Below the pieces are notes generated by a model that saw only the letters and a program-made list of their open reading frames with translations, did not search any database and was not told the origin of the DNA. This document shows positions 19,035 through 27,685 of a stretch of 64,000 nt of DNA, one piece after another (position 1 is the first letter of the stretch; each line of letters begins with the position of its first letter). Source of the stretch: Pseudorhodobacter sp. PARRP1 (lineage in GTDB: Bacteria > Pseudomonadota > Alphaproteobacteria > Rhodobacterales > Rhodobacteraceae); the NCBI GenBank assembly GCA_002256245.1, contig NKIU01000001.1, positions 486,232 through 550,231 of the forward strand, given 5' to 3'. The position numbers and the translations under genes were made by a program.

Positions 19035-20252
19035 CTATGGCCTGCCACGCGACGGGCGCAAGATTCCCAAGCGCGGATGCAACCCTCCGGCAATCACAAA
19101 GGCCGCCGCAAACGCCAGACCCGAGGCCGCAAAGATGAAGTTCAGGGGGGCGACCCACAGCACCAGCCACGCCATGCCGGGGGTGGCTATCCCTGACACA
19201 TCGCGGAAGCTGGAATAGACGGCGGCCATCTCGGCGCGCTCGGACGGCTTGACTGACATCATGAACGGCAGGCCCCCCGCGACATCCAGCATCACAAGGC
19301 CGAACGAGCCGAGGAACAGGCAGGCGATGGTGATCCATGGCACCGGGGCCGCGATTGTGGCGGCGCAGAACAGGATCGCGCAGTAGGCCAGTGCCAGCCG
19401 CAGCGCGATGCGGACCGAGCGTTTGCGCACCCATCCAGCCATGAACGGCGACAAGAGCAGCGTGGCATTGGAGACCGACAGCATGAAGCCGCCAAGTTTG
19501 TCGCCCAAGCCGGATTCAATACAGAACACCGGCACATAGACCACATAAACCCACCACCCACAGGAGCGGATCACCGCGAACAGCCAGCCCGCGATCAGCC
19601 TTGGTTGGCGGAAGAAGCGGCCCAGATAGGCCAGCGGATTGACGGCAGGGCCTTTGGCGCGGGTGATCTGCTTGCCCGACCCCAGGCGCAGATACCAGAA
19701 CACGCCGAACAGGATCACCGCAAACACCGCCGCCACGATGAACGGCAAGGGCGCCCAGAGTGCCCGCATGTAAACCCCGCTCATCGGGCCAATCGCCCAA
19801 GGCGCTGCGGCATAGACCATTTGCAGGCTTTGCGTGCGGCCCAGATCGGCGCGCGGCACATAATCCAGCACATAGGCGTTGAAGCAGACAAAGCAGGTCA
19901 CGGTGGCCATCGACATGATCAGGATGCCCAGTTGCACCGACCATTGCGTGCCCATCACAAACAACACCATTGCGATCAAATAGAATACGCAGCCCGCCGA
20001 ATAGACCCAGCGGCGCGGCCAGATTTGCGTCAGCCGCGGCACCATCAGGCCCCAGAACAGGGTGATGATGCCCGCTGTCAGGTAAACCGTGGACAGGTTC
20101 TGCGCCGAGCCGAACGCGTCATAGACCGCAATCGGAATGGTGGAAATCAGCGTGCCGCGCACCGCAGCCTCTAGCCCCGCAAGCAGGGCGAAATGCTGAA
20201 GTTTCGGGCTGGCGGAGTGTTTCAACTCCAAGGACTGATACCGCAGGGCCAT
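19035..20252 (-). CDS. MFS transporter
   Basis: A 405-residue major facilitator with about twelve hydrophobic helices. It starts MALRYQSLELKHSASPKLQHF and runs through LLAGLEAAVRGTLISTIPIAVYDAFGS. The ATG at 20252 gives a normal MFS length; the longer frame would start inside recO. No strong ribosome site is visible. The charged loop between helices 6 and 7 (SGKQITRAKGPA) is typical. The substrate is unknown. The stop sits at the edge of the palindrome-rich spacer, and recO lies 68 bp upstream on the same strand. Confidence 0.82.
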   Translation of the reverse strand: MALRYQSLELKHSASPKLQHFALLAGLEAAVRGTLISTIPIAVYDAFGSAQNLSTVYLTAGIITLFWGLMVPRLTQIWPRRWVYSAGCVFYLIAMVLFVMGTQWSVQLGILIMSMATVTCFVCFNAYVLDYVPRADLGRTQSLQMVYAAAPWAIGPMSGVYMRALWAPLPFIVAAVFAVILFGVFWYLRLGSGKQITRAKGPAVNPLAYLGRFFRQPRLIAGWLFAVIRSCGWWVYVVYVPVFCIESGLGDKLGGFMLSVSNATLLLSPFMAGWVRKRSVRIALRLALAYCAILFCAATIAAPVPWITIACLFLGSFGLVMLDVAGGLPFMMSVKPSERAEMAAVYSSFRDVSGIATPGMAWLVLWVAPLNFIFAASGLAFAAAFVIAGGLHPRLGILRPSRGRP

Positions 20253-20320
20253 GATGCCATTTGGCTTGGCTTGGGCGTTGGGGTCTGTGCCATGCGCGAC
20301 GGCAGTTGGGCTGTCCGCGA

Positions 20321-21052
20321 CTATTCTTGGTCTGCGCCGTTCTTCGCCAAAATGCCCAGCAATCGGGCACGTGCCTCGGGCAAGGGCTTGCCGTTCAGCG
20401 TGGGTTCCAGCGCGCGGTTCAGAAAATGGCCTGTGACGGCAAGGCCTTGCGCGATCTCGACAGGGCTGGCGGGCCCCTGCCCCAGCAAGACCGCAGGCAG
20501 CGGCAGCAACCGCCCCGCCCATTCCCCCGCCGCATCGCGGTTCACCGCGCGGCCTGTCTTGGGGCTGACATAGGCAAGGTCTTCACGGCTGCCGCTGATC
20601 GCGCATTGGGTCAGATCAAGCGCGAAGCCGAGTTCCTCCAGCAGGATCATCTCCCACCGCAGATAATCCGGCGGCCAGCCGGGGGTTTGCAAGGCATCCA
20701 GCAAGGCAATCGAGCGGGCATAGAGCGCCGGGTGCGGTTCGCGATCCGGCAAGGCTGTGTGCAGCATGGCGCAGATGGCGTTCAGGCCAGCAAGGTTCAG
20801 ACGGTTGTCCAGCACGCCCGCGCGGCTGCGCAAGGGTTCCACCTTGAAGTTGCCGATTTGTTCCGAAAGCCGCGCCCGCCAGACGACATCCACCTGACTG
20901 CCCGGCTGCAACATGGCCGCCATCTTGCGCGAGGCCCCCCCACGCACCACGCCCGCATGACGCCCATGCGCCTGCGTGAACACCTCGATGATCGCCGATG
21001 TCTCGCCCTGCGGGCGCACCGAAATCACCGCCCCCTGATCGCGCCATTCCAT
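20321..21052 (-). CDS. recO: DNA repair protein RecO
   Basis: Recombination mediator of the RecFOR pathway that loads RecA onto SSB-coated single-stranded DNA. The 243-residue protein has the N-terminal OB-fold (MEWRDQGAVISVRPQGETSAIIEVFTQ) and a helical C-terminal part with YLRWEMILLEELGFALDLTQCA. It lacks the four-Cys zinc motif, as in many alphaproteobacteria. The gene usually follows era; here a DUF1491 gene and an opposite-strand membrane protein gene lie between them. Confidence 0.93.
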   Translation of the reverse strand: MEWRDQGAVISVRPQGETSAIIEVFTQAHGRHAGVVRGGASRKMAAMLQPGSQVDVVWRARLSEQIGNFKVEPLRSRAGVLDNRLNLAGLNAICAMLHTALPDREPHPALYARSIALLDALQTPGWPPDYLRWEMILLEELGFALDLTQCAISGSREDLAYVSPKTGRAVNRDAAGEWAGRLLPLPAVLLGQGPASPVEIAQGLAVTGHFLNRALEPTLNGKPLPEARARLLGILAKNGADQE

Positions 21053-21124
21053 GCCCGCAGTATCGACGCAGCGTCACGGCAGAGCAAGGCTTGCTATCGC
21101 GCGGCGTTGCGGCAGATTGCGGGC

Positions 21125-21757
21125 ATGTTTGCCATTCCGATTCTTGCCCGCGCGACCGCCTTTGGTCTTGCGATTGTGGGCCTCGCCGCGTTGCGTGCGC
21201 AGTTTGATGCGCTGACCGGGGTCGCCTTGGCGGTGGACCGGATCTGGGCGATGGTTGGATATTTCACCATCCTGACCAATGCCGCGCTGGTGGTGCATCT
21301 GCTGGCGATCACCAAGGGCTGGCAGATCAGCGCGCGACGCGCAGGTGCCCTGATGGTAGCGATTGGCACGGTGGGGATTTTGTATCACGCGCTGCTGGCG
21401 AACCAATTCCCGACCGAGGGCTTGGGCTGGTGGGCCGATCTGGGCCTGCACACGGTGATGCCCGCAGGCTTTGCGCTGTGGTGGCTGGTGTTTGCACCCA
21501 AAGCCGTGCGCTGGACTGATGTGCCCTACTGGCTGATCTGGCTCGCGCTATACACAGGCTACGCGCTGGTCCGGGGCAGCTTGACCGGGTTCTGGCCCTA
21601 CAGCTTTCTGAATGTTGACAGCCTGGGCTGGGCGCATGTGGCGCGCAACATCGGCGCGCTGGTGGTGGCGGTGCTGCTGCTGAGCCTCACTGTGGCGGCA
21701 CTGGCGCGGATCATTCACTCGGCCAAGCCGGGCTGGTCTAACAGCGTGCGACCCTGA
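21125..21757 (+). CDS. Pr6Pr family membrane protein
   Basis: A 210-residue protein with six predicted membrane helices. It carries the family marks FTILTN after helix 2, HTVMPAGFALWWLVF around helix 4, and GYALVRGSLTGFWPYSFLNVDSLGW between helices 5 and 6. The family has no established function. The ATG at 21125 starts MFAIPILARATAFG; the longer in-frame extension upstream is antisense to recO and not credible. The 3' end overlaps the convergent DUF1491 gene by 43 bp. It interrupts the otherwise colinear era-DUF1491-recO strand. Confidence 0.82.
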   Translation: MFAIPILARATAFGLAIVGLAALRAQFDALTGVALAVDRIWAMVGYFTILTNAALVVHLLAITKGWQISARRAGALMVAIGTVGILYHALLANQFPTEGLGWWADLGLHTVMPAGFALWWLVFAPKAVRWTDVPYWLIWLALYTGYALVRGSLTGFWPYSFLNVDSLGWAHVARNIGALVVAVLLLSLTVAALARIIHSAKPGWSNSVRP

Positions 21758-22050
21758 CGGTCTTCCAACTCGATCACCCACAGATCGGGGTCGCGGCTGC
21801 GCTGACGGGTGATCAGGGCATCCACCTCGGCCTCTGGCCCCTCGGCCAGCACCACCCAAATGCGGGCATCGGCCAAAAGATCAAAGCTGCGCTGATAGGC
21901 GCGGGCCTGACCGTTCAGCAAAGCCACCTTCACCACCACCGCGCCAGCCGTCGCATCGCCCTTGGCGGTGACATAGGCCGGGATATCCGCCAGCCGCAGC
22001 CGCGTCAGATAAGCCGAAACCCAGATGTCCGAGGTAAGGCGCGCGACCAT
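21715..22050 (-). CDS. DUF1491 family protein
   Basis: A 111-residue cytoplasmic protein of the DUF1491 family found next to era/recO in Rhodobacterales and relatives. It has the characteristic WVSAYLTRL, GAVVVKVALLNG and DPDLWVIELEDRQGR segments. The start at 22050 is chosen because GAGAGG lies six bases upstream; an in-frame ATG two codons earlier overlaps that ribosome site. The upstream 30 bp is a variant of a repeat dispersed in this genome group. Function unknown. It ends inside the convergent Pr6Pr gene. Confidence 0.82.
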   Translation of the reverse strand: MVARLTSDIWVSAYLTRLRLADIPAYVTAKGDATAGAVVVKVALLNGQARAYQRSFDLLADARIWVVLAEGPEAEVDALITRQRSRDPDLWVIELEDRQGRTLLDQPGLAE

Positions 22051-22053
22051 GGT

Positions 22054-22086
22054 CATCCTCTCTGCCCAAATATCCCCGCCGGAGGC
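22054..22086. repeat. GGGATATTT-type repeat variant upstream of DUF1491 gene
   Basis: On the minus strand it reads CCTCCGGCGGGGATATTTGG followed by GCAGAGAGGATG, and supplies the ribosome site of the DUF1491 gene. The core GGGATATTT and the purine-rich tail resemble the tails of the hairpin repeats at 16044-16066 and 60158-60180, though the G-rich part upstream differs. Confidence 0.5.
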
Positions 22087-22177
22087 TTCGACGTCCCCAC
22101 CCAAGCCCACGGCGCAGAACCAGCCGAAATTTGACCCAAATTTCGTGCACGGAATTCGTATCGAATTCCGCTGCGCC

Positions 22178-23131
22178 TCAGGCCTCGCCGTCTTTGAAAT
22201 CCAGACCCATTTCCGAATACCGCTCTGGCTCGTCCTGCCAGTTTTCGCGCACTTTCACCTGTAGGAACAGATGCACGGTGCGGCCAAGGAATTCGGAAAT
22301 ATCCGCGCGCGAGGCCTGGCCGATCGACTTGATCGTCTCGCCCTTGTTGCCCAGCACGATGCCTTTGTGGCCATCGCGGGACACGTAAATGATCTGGTCG
22401 ATGCGGGTGCTGCCGTCGGGTTTGTCTTCCCATTTCTCGGTCTCAACCGTCAACTGATAGGGCAGTTCTTCGTGCAGCCGCAGGGTCAGCTTTTCGCGGG
22501 TCATCTCGGCGGCGATCATCCGCATCGGCAGATCGGCGATCTGATCCTCGGGGTAGAACCACGGGCCATCGGGCAACTGTTCGGCCAGCCATTCGCGCAA
22601 ATCTTTGACGCCGTAGCCTTTTTCTGCCGAGATCATGAAGGTTTTGGCGAACGCAAACGCCTCGTTCATCTTCTCGGTCAGCGCCAGCAACACCTCGGCC
22701 TTGACCTTGTCGATCTTGTTGATCGCCAAAGCCACTGGTTGGCCCTGCGGGATCTGATCTTTCATGCGGTCGATGATGGTCTGCACGCCTTCGGTCAGGC
22801 CACGGTTGGCCTCGATCAGCAGCACGATCAGATCGGCATCGGCAGCACCACCCCAGGCGGCTTTGACCATGGCGCGATCCAGTCGGCGGCGGGGGCGGAA
22901 CAGGCCGGGGGTATCAACGAAGACGATCTGCGCCACGCCCTCCATCGCGACACCGCGGATGCGGGTGCGGGTGGTCTGCACTTTGTGCGTGACGATGGAA
23001 ACCTTGGCCCCCACCATGCGGTTCAGCAGGGTGGATTTGCCAGCATTCGGCTCACCAATCAGCGCCACAAAGCCCGCGCGGGTGCCGGGGGCATCGGGCA
23101 TCCGGCCGGTGAGTTTGCTGTCTTCAGTCAT
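22178..23131 (-). CDS. era: GTPase Era
   Basis: Essential GTPase for 16S rRNA maturation and 30S assembly. The 317-residue product (ATG at 23131) has G1 [10 protein letters not shown]3 DTPG, G4 NKID and a C-terminal KH domain with the [11 protein letters not shown] loop. The start lies inside the last codons of rnc (8-bp overlap), so the two are coupled; the longer frame would extend into rnc without family similarity. RNase III and Era act on the same rRNA precursor. Confidence 0.97.
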   Translation of the reverse strand: MTEDSKLTGRMPDAPGTRAGFVALIGEPNAGKSTLLNRMVGAKVSIVTHKVQTTRTRIRGVAMEGVAQIVFVDTPGLFRPRRRLDRAMVKAAWGGAADADLIVLLIEANRGLTEGVQTIIDRMKDQIPQGQPVALAINKIDKVKAEVLLALTEKMNEAFAFAKTFMISAEKGYGVKDLREWLAEQLPDGPWFYPEDQIADLPMRMIAAEMTREKLTLRLHEELPYQLTVETEKWEDKPDGSTRIDQIIYVSRDGHKGIVLGNKGETIKSIGQASRADISEFLGRTVHLFLQVKVRENWQDEPERYSEMGLDFKDGEA

Positions 23132-23813
23132 CAGAATTCTCCATCCGGGCCAGAAGGGCGCGGGCTGCGGCTTGTTCGGCCACACGTTTCGATCCGGCGC
23201 GGGCGGAACAGGCCTCGCCACTTTCCAGCTTTACTTCAACGGTGAAGATCGGCTGGTGGTCTGGGCCTTCGCGGCCCTGTTCGGTGTAAATCGGCGGCGG
23301 CATGGCGCGGGCTTGCGCCCATTCTTGCAGTGAGGTTTTCGGATCGCGCGCGTCTTGCTCGACAGCACCAATGCGCGCGCCCCAAAGCCGCAGGATCAGC
23401 GCGCGGGCGGCGTCAAAACCGCCGTCCTGATAGACGGCGGCAATCACCGCTTCCATCGCATCACCCAAAAGCGCCTCTTTCCGGCGGCCACCTGACAGCA
23501 TTTCCGAGCGGCCCAGTTTCAGCACATCGCCCAAGCCCACTTCGCGGGCCACTTCGGCGCAGGTTTCCTTGCGCACAAGGGCGTTGAAACGGGGGGCGAG
23601 TTGGCCTTCGGAGGCGGCCATGTCGGCGCCCAGAAGCGCCTCGGCCATCACAAGGCCCAAGACCCGATCACCAAGGAATTCAAGACGCTGGTTGTCAGGC
23701 CGGGTGGTCGAGGAAATCGAGGCATGGGTGACGGCGCGCAACAGAAGTTCGGGCGTGCGAAACGGGTGCCCGATGCGCGCCTCGAAGGCCTTGAGATCGG
23801 CGGCGAGCCTCAC
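23124..23813 (-). CDS. rnc: Ribonuclease III
   Basis: Double-strand-specific endoribonuclease, 229 residues. The signature [14 protein letters not shown] is near residues 41-54 (metal ligands Glu45 and Asp49). LLGDAMEAV gives Asp118 and Glu121. The C-terminal double-stranded-RNA-binding domain spans about 158-225. The usual Ser after GD is Arg here, a tolerated variant. It overlaps lepB by 4 bp and era by 8 bp in a tight operon. Confidence 0.96.
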   Translation of the reverse strand: MRLAADLKAFEARIGHPFRTPELLLRAVTHASISSTTRPDNQRLEFLGDRVLGLVMAEALLGADMAASEGQLAPRFNALVRKETCAEVAREVGLGDVLKLGRSEMLSGGRRKEALLGDAMEAVIAAVYQDGGFDAARALILRLWGARIGAVEQDARDPKTSLQEWAQARAMPPPIYTEQGREGPDHQPIFTVEVKLESGEACSARAGSKRVAEQAAARALLARMENSDD

Positions 23814-24589
23814 TCCACCGCCTTGAAGAAGCGGTCGGCGCGCCAGGTCCAGAAGTAGAGCATCGACGCACCAGCCGAGGAGAAGATCACCCGGTCGGCG
23901 CGGCCGATCAGGTTTTCGGCGGGCACGAAGCCGACGCCGCCCACGGCTTGCGAAAAGCGGCTGTCCTGGCTGTTGTCGCGGTTGTCGCCCATGAAGAAAT
24001 ACTCGCCCTCGGGCACGGTGAACACATCGGTGTTGTCGGCGTAGCCGTCGTTTTCGATGTTCATCACGTCATGCACCACGCCATTCGGCAGGGTCTCGCG
24101 GAAGCGTTCTTTCTGGCAGATCGCGCCATCACCGACCGCGCCGTTCGAACACCGCGGGCGGGATTTCATCGGGCCTTGCGGCTCCATCACTTCCTCAAAC
24201 GTGCCATCGGGCACTTGCGGCACCACGGCACCGTTGATGTAGAGCACGCCGTCTTTCATCTGAATCTTGTCGCCCGGAAGGCCAATCAGGCGCTTGACGA
24301 AATCGGAACCGTTGACGGGATGGCGGAACACCACCACGTCGCCGCGCTGGGGATCAGAGGCGAAGATGCGGCCCGAGATCGGGCAGAGGGCGAAGGGGCA
24401 GGAGTATTTCGAATAGCCATAGGCCATCTTGTTGACGAAAACGAAATCGCCGACCAGCAGCGTGTCTTTCATCGATTCCGACGGAATCCAGAACGGTTGG
24501 AAGAACAGGGTGCGGAATGCGCCTGCGATCAGCAGGGCATAGACCACGGTTTTCACCGTCTCGACAATGCCGCCTTCAGATTTCGCCAT
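23810..24589 (-). CDS. lepB: Signal peptidase I
   Basis: Membrane-bound leader peptidase that removes Sec and Tat signal peptides. The 259-residue protein has one N-terminal membrane helix (about residues 12-30). Catalytic Ser39 is in IPSESM and general base Lys99 in [12 protein letters not shown]. The [12 protein letters not shown] box lies near the C-terminus. A two-Cys loop ([11 protein letters not shown]) before the catalytic Lys box is a small insert. It is translationally coupled to rnc by a 4-bp overlap. Confidence 0.96.
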   Translation of the reverse strand: MAKSEGGIVETVKTVVYALLIAGAFRTLFFQPFWIPSESMKDTLLVGDFVFVNKMAYGYSKYSCPFALCPISGRIFASDPQRGDVVVFRHPVNGSDFVKRLIGLPGDKIQMKDGVLYINGAVVPQVPDGTFEEVMEPQGPMKSRPRCSNGAVGDGAICQKERFRETLPNGVVHDVMNIENDGYADNTDVFTVPEGEYFFMGDNRDNSQDSRFSQAVGGVGFVPAENLIGRADRVIFSSAGASMLYFWTWRADRFFKAVE

Positions 24590-24642
24590 GGTGTTCGTCT
24601 TCCTTGAGATTTGCCGCTACATGCGCGCCGGGCGCTGCCGAG

Positions 24643-25056
24643 TCAAGTTGGCGCAGGGCCGGGGCGGGCTTCGATCACGACATAAGCCTGCGCCCAAGGG
24701 TGATCATCGGTCAAAGTCACGTGAATGATGGCGTGATGGTCGGACGGGGTCATCTGCGCAAGACGCTCGGCCGCCCAGCCGGTGAGGTGCATCACGGGCT
24801 GGCCAGTGCGCAGGTTCGACACCGCCATGTCTTTCCACGAAATGCCCATGCGCAGGCCGGTGCCAAGGGCCTTGGAGCACGCCTCTTTCGCGGCCCAGCG
24901 TTTGGCATAGGTGGCGGCAATGGCGCGGGGGCGGGATTCGGCCTTTTTCTGCTCGCGCTCGGTAAAGACGCGGGCTTTGAAACGGTCGCCGTGGCGGGCA
25001 AGCGTCGCCTCGATCCGCTCGATATTGCAGAGGTCAGAGCCGATGCCGAGGATCAT
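24643..25056 (-). CDS. acpS: Holo-[acyl-carrier-protein] synthase
   Basis: Transfers 4'-phosphopantetheine from CoA to the acyl carrier protein. The 137-residue protein starts [16 protein letters not shown], with metal-binding Asp8. The second signature is [16 protein letters not shown]. The ATG at 25056 is the conserved start; ten extra codons upstream are not conserved. In most relatives pdxJ directly precedes acpS. Here an unrelated membrane-protein gene lies between them. Confidence 0.95.
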   Translation of the reverse strand: MILGIGSDLCNIERIEATLARHGDRFKARVFTEREQKKAESRPRAIAATYAKRWAAKEACSKALGTGLRMGISWKDMAVSNLRTGQPVMHLTGWAAERLAQMTPSDHHAIIHVTLTDDHPWAQAYVVIEARPGPAPT

Positions 25057-25117
25057 GTCGCACAATCGGGGAATAAAACCACGCAAGCTGCCGAGGTATT
25101 TGCATCAGACCAACACA

Positions 25118-26110
25118 TTACCGGAAGAATCCTGTTGTCCAATCATATGCGGCATGTCCCGTTTCTGTGGCTGATTTCCAAGCAGCATCCGCAACCTCTT
25201 CGACGGTGGGAACCCTCATCCCGCAGACTTCGCGACTGTCAATCGCATGCTCCGGGTTGAAGGCCACATCCATCGCATGAAGGTCCTTCATCATTTCACA
25301 GGAGGCGTTCAGATCATAAGCGGTAACGCCAACAATGGCCGCCGTTCCAATGTATGGGATTGCCTGCCCGACCATGCCGCCAATATCTGACTTCATCATA
25401 GCAGCCATGCGGGTGTTAATCCTTTTGGCTGTATCGGCAACAATTTCGTTGATAAGTGTTTTCTCACCACGATAGAGCAAACGAGCCTCTGCCTTTGCGA
25501 ACAACTCGGCTTCTGAAGCGGCCAGCTTTTTCGCCAATCCAATCGATTTAACCTGCGCTATGGCCGCGCGCGTCGTCGCGGCATCCAGTTCTGCCGCAAC
25601 TTTCAAAGTTCCGTTCTCTGCTACTTTGCGTGCACTTCGCTCTGCCACAAGCGCCGTTTCACTGGCGACAAGTTTGGTCTCGATCTTTTGTGCGGCTTTG
25701 GTGGCTTGTTGGCGCGCTGCGCGTTCGGCGACAAGGGCTGCCTCTTTCTCGGCCAGTTTCGTTTCAGTTGTTACCGTCTTGCGTTTGAGCAGATCAGGCA
25801 CAGTCGTGATCAATCCCGCTATAGAACTAGCAAAATAAAATATGCCAGACGACAGCGTGGTTGCGATTGGAAGGGAGACCGAAAGCACAAAGAATATAAC
25901 GGCAATGACAGCAAGAAGTGGCTTGCTGAGGCGCATGGCCAGTTTGAACGGAACGGCGATGATGGCGACCAGAAGAACAACACAAGCGGCGAAGGATTGC
26001 CCGATCAGCGCCAGAGTGCGGCGGAGTTTAGATTTTGGCGGTGGCGGAGTCTCCGAAATTTCTGCGTCATGTTCAGCGTGTTGGATTTCCAATAGCGGAT
26101 CGCTTTGCAT
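25118..26110 (-). CDS. Coiled-coil membrane protein of unknown function
   Basis: I do not recognise a family. The 330-residue protein has an acidic, Pro-rich head (1-28), then hydrophobic segments at about 34-57, 64-84 and 86-106. An Ala/Glu/Lys-rich coiled coil (about 115-205) contains two copies of a roughly 27-residue unit, TKLAEKEAALVAERAARQQA and TKLVASETALVAERSARKVA. A second hydrophobic patch (GMVGQAIPYIGTAAIVGVTAYDL) and a tail with two Cys and RVPTVEEVADAAW follow. The ATG shares one base with the pdxJ stop (TGATG), so it is translationally coupled. The DNA is visibly AT-richer than its neighbours, suggesting acquisition into the pdxJ-acpS operon. Confidence 0.72.
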   Translation of the reverse strand: MQSDPLLEIQHAEHDAEISETPPPPKSKLRRTLALIGQSFAACVVLLVAIIAVPFKLAMRLSKPLLAVIAVIFFVLSVSLPIATTLSSGIFYFASSIAGLITTVPDLLKRKTVTTETKLAEKEAALVAERAARQQATKAAQKIETKLVASETALVAERSARKVAENGTLKVAAELDAATTRAAIAQVKSIGLAKKLAASEAELFAKAEARLLYRGEKTLINEIVADTAKRINTRMAAMMKSDIGGMVGQAIPYIGTAAIVGVTAYDLNASCEMMKDLHAMDVAFNPEHAIDSREVCGMRVPTVEEVADAAWKSATETGHAAYDWTTGFFR

Positions 26111-26868
26111 CACGCGGCGCTTTCGCGCGCCAGATCCATCAGGCGGCGCATTTCCTCGATGGCGGGGCCGAGGCCGCGATAGATCGCTTCGCCGATCAGG
26201 AAATGGCCGATGTTCAACTCGGCGATTTCGGGGATGGCGGCGATGGGGGTGACGTTGTCGTAGGTCAGGCCGTGGCCGGCGTGAACCTCTAGCCCAAGGC
26301 TATGGGCGAAGGCGGCACCTTTGCGCAGGGCGTCGAGTTCGGCCTCGGCCTCGGCCAGACGGCCTTCGGCGTGCAGGTCGGAGTAGTGGCCGGTGTGAAG
26401 TTCGACCACGGCGGCACCGATGCGGGCGCAGGCCTCTAGCTGGCGGGGGTCGTGGCCGACGAACATCGACACGCGGCAGCCCGCTTCGCGCAGCGGGGTG
26501 ATGAAATGGGTCAGGCGGTTGGCGTCGATGGCGACATCAAGGCCGCCTTCGGTGGTGCGCTCGGCCCGGTTTTCCGGCACGAGGCAGACGGCATGGGGTT
26601 TCAGGCGCAGAATGATCGCGGCCATCTCATCGGTGGCGGCGCATTCAAAGTTCAGGGGGATGCCGATGCCGGCGGCAATCGCCTCCATATCGCTGTCGCG
26701 GATGTGGCGGCGGTCTTCGCGCAGGTGGGCGGTGATGCCATCGGCCCCGGCGGCTTCGGCGATCAGGGCGGCGCGCAATGGATCGGGCCAGGCCGAGCCA
26801 CGGGCGTTGCGCACGGTTGCGACGTGATCAATGTTGATGCCAAGCCGTTGCCGCGCGAGATGTGCCAT
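26110..26868 (-). CDS. pdxJ: Pyridoxine 5'-phosphate synthase
   Basis: Condenses 1-deoxyxylulose 5-phosphate with aminoacetone 3-phosphate in de novo vitamin B6 synthesis. The 252-residue TIM barrel begins LGINIDHVATVRNARG. It carries GITAHLREDRRHI (substrate phosphate and catalytic residues), ELHTGHYSD and VHAGHGLTYDNV. Its stop overlaps the start of the unknown coiled-coil gene by one base. It lies 45 bp after the DUF2062 gene. Confidence 0.97.
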   Translation of the reverse strand: MAHLARQRLGINIDHVATVRNARGSAWPDPLRAALIAEAAGADGITAHLREDRRHIRDSDMEAIAAGIGIPLNFECAATDEMAAIILRLKPHAVCLVPENRAERTTEGGLDVAIDANRLTHFITPLREAGCRVSMFVGHDPRQLEACARIGAAVVELHTGHYSDLHAEGRLAEAEAELDALRKGAAFAHSLGLEVHAGHGLTYDNVTPIAAIPEIAELNIGHFLIGEAIYRGLGPAIEEMRRLMDLARESAA

Positions 26869-26913
26869 CGCCGTTGTCCTTTACCCGTTTGATCAGATTA
26901 TAGCGCGCAAACT

Positions 26914-27630
26914 TTAGTTTGCACCTGCGCTGCTGTCATCCCCGGCGGGGCGGCTTTCGCCGTCTTTGTCGGTGCGGTGCAGCAGGCGGTTTTTGGCATC
27001 GGCGACAGCGACTTTCAGGCGATGCCTGCGCTCGCGCCGATCATCGGCCTTGGCGGCGCGGGCCTTTTGATAGGTCTGCACCAAGGGGATGGTGACGTAA
27101 TAAGCGATGGCCGAAATCACCAGACCGGGCAGCAAAGCGCCAATGAAATAGGGCACATAGATTTCATGCCAGAAGCGGATCAGCCCGCCCCAATGCATCT
27201 GCGCCGGGGTGAACAGGGCGACGAAATTGCGCCACATGTTGGCACCGGCCACGCTGAAGGCGTCTATGATCGCATCAAAGCTAAGTTTTCCGGGCACGCC
27301 CATGATCCAATGGCCAAAGGACATCGCAAACACCGCGAAGAACGGCGTGGTGACGGGATTGGTGTTGAAGGTGCCCAGCAAAGCCGCCAGCAGATTGCCG
27401 CGCACGATACGCGCGGCGGCCCAAGCGGCGACGAATTGCAGACCCGGCAGCGGCAGGAAGCCCACAAGGAAGCCCGCGAACACGCCGCGCGCGATGCGGT
27501 GGGGATCGTCGGGCAGGCGGCTCATCCGGTGGATGACGTAGCGTGTGGCGCGTTTGAAGCCCCCTTTCGGGTAGATCATCTCGCGCATCCATGCGAGCCA
27601 TCCCAGCGGTTGCCGTCGTTTGAATACCAT
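26914..27630 (-). CDS. DUF2062 domain-containing membrane protein
   Basis: A 238-residue protein with a basic N-terminus and three to four hydrophobic segments. The DUF2062 block runs through ARGVFAGFLVGFLPLPGLQ and NLLAALLGTFNTNPVTTPF. The C-terminal 50 residues are highly charged. The family is common between rsh and pdxJ in Rhodobacteraceae and has no proven role. It follows rsh by 55 bp. Confidence 0.85.
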   Translation of the reverse strand: MVFKRRQPLGWLAWMREMIYPKGGFKRATRYVIHRMSRLPDDPHRIARGVFAGFLVGFLPLPGLQFVAAWAAARIVRGNLLAALLGTFNTNPVTTPFFAVFAMSFGHWIMGVPGKLSFDAIIDAFSVAGANMWRNFVALFTPAQMHWGGLIRFWHEIYVPYFIGALLPGLVISAIAYYVTIPLVQTYQKARAAKADDRRERRHRLKVAVADAKNRLLHRTDKDGESRPAGDDSSAGAN

Positions 27631-27685
27631 AAAGCGGCCCCGCTTCCTTTCTGCCCAGAAGGCGTGCTGCCCTGCGGATAATCCG

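Noticed and set aside
18679-19434. Possible extra minus-strand gene in the palindrome-rich spacer
   Set aside because: It starts in a different frame within the MFS gene and the spacer part has no ribosome site or conserved sequence.
20261-21124. N-terminal extension of the Pr6Pr gene
   Set aside because: The frame is open only because it is antisense to recO; the conserved protein begins at the ATG at 21125.
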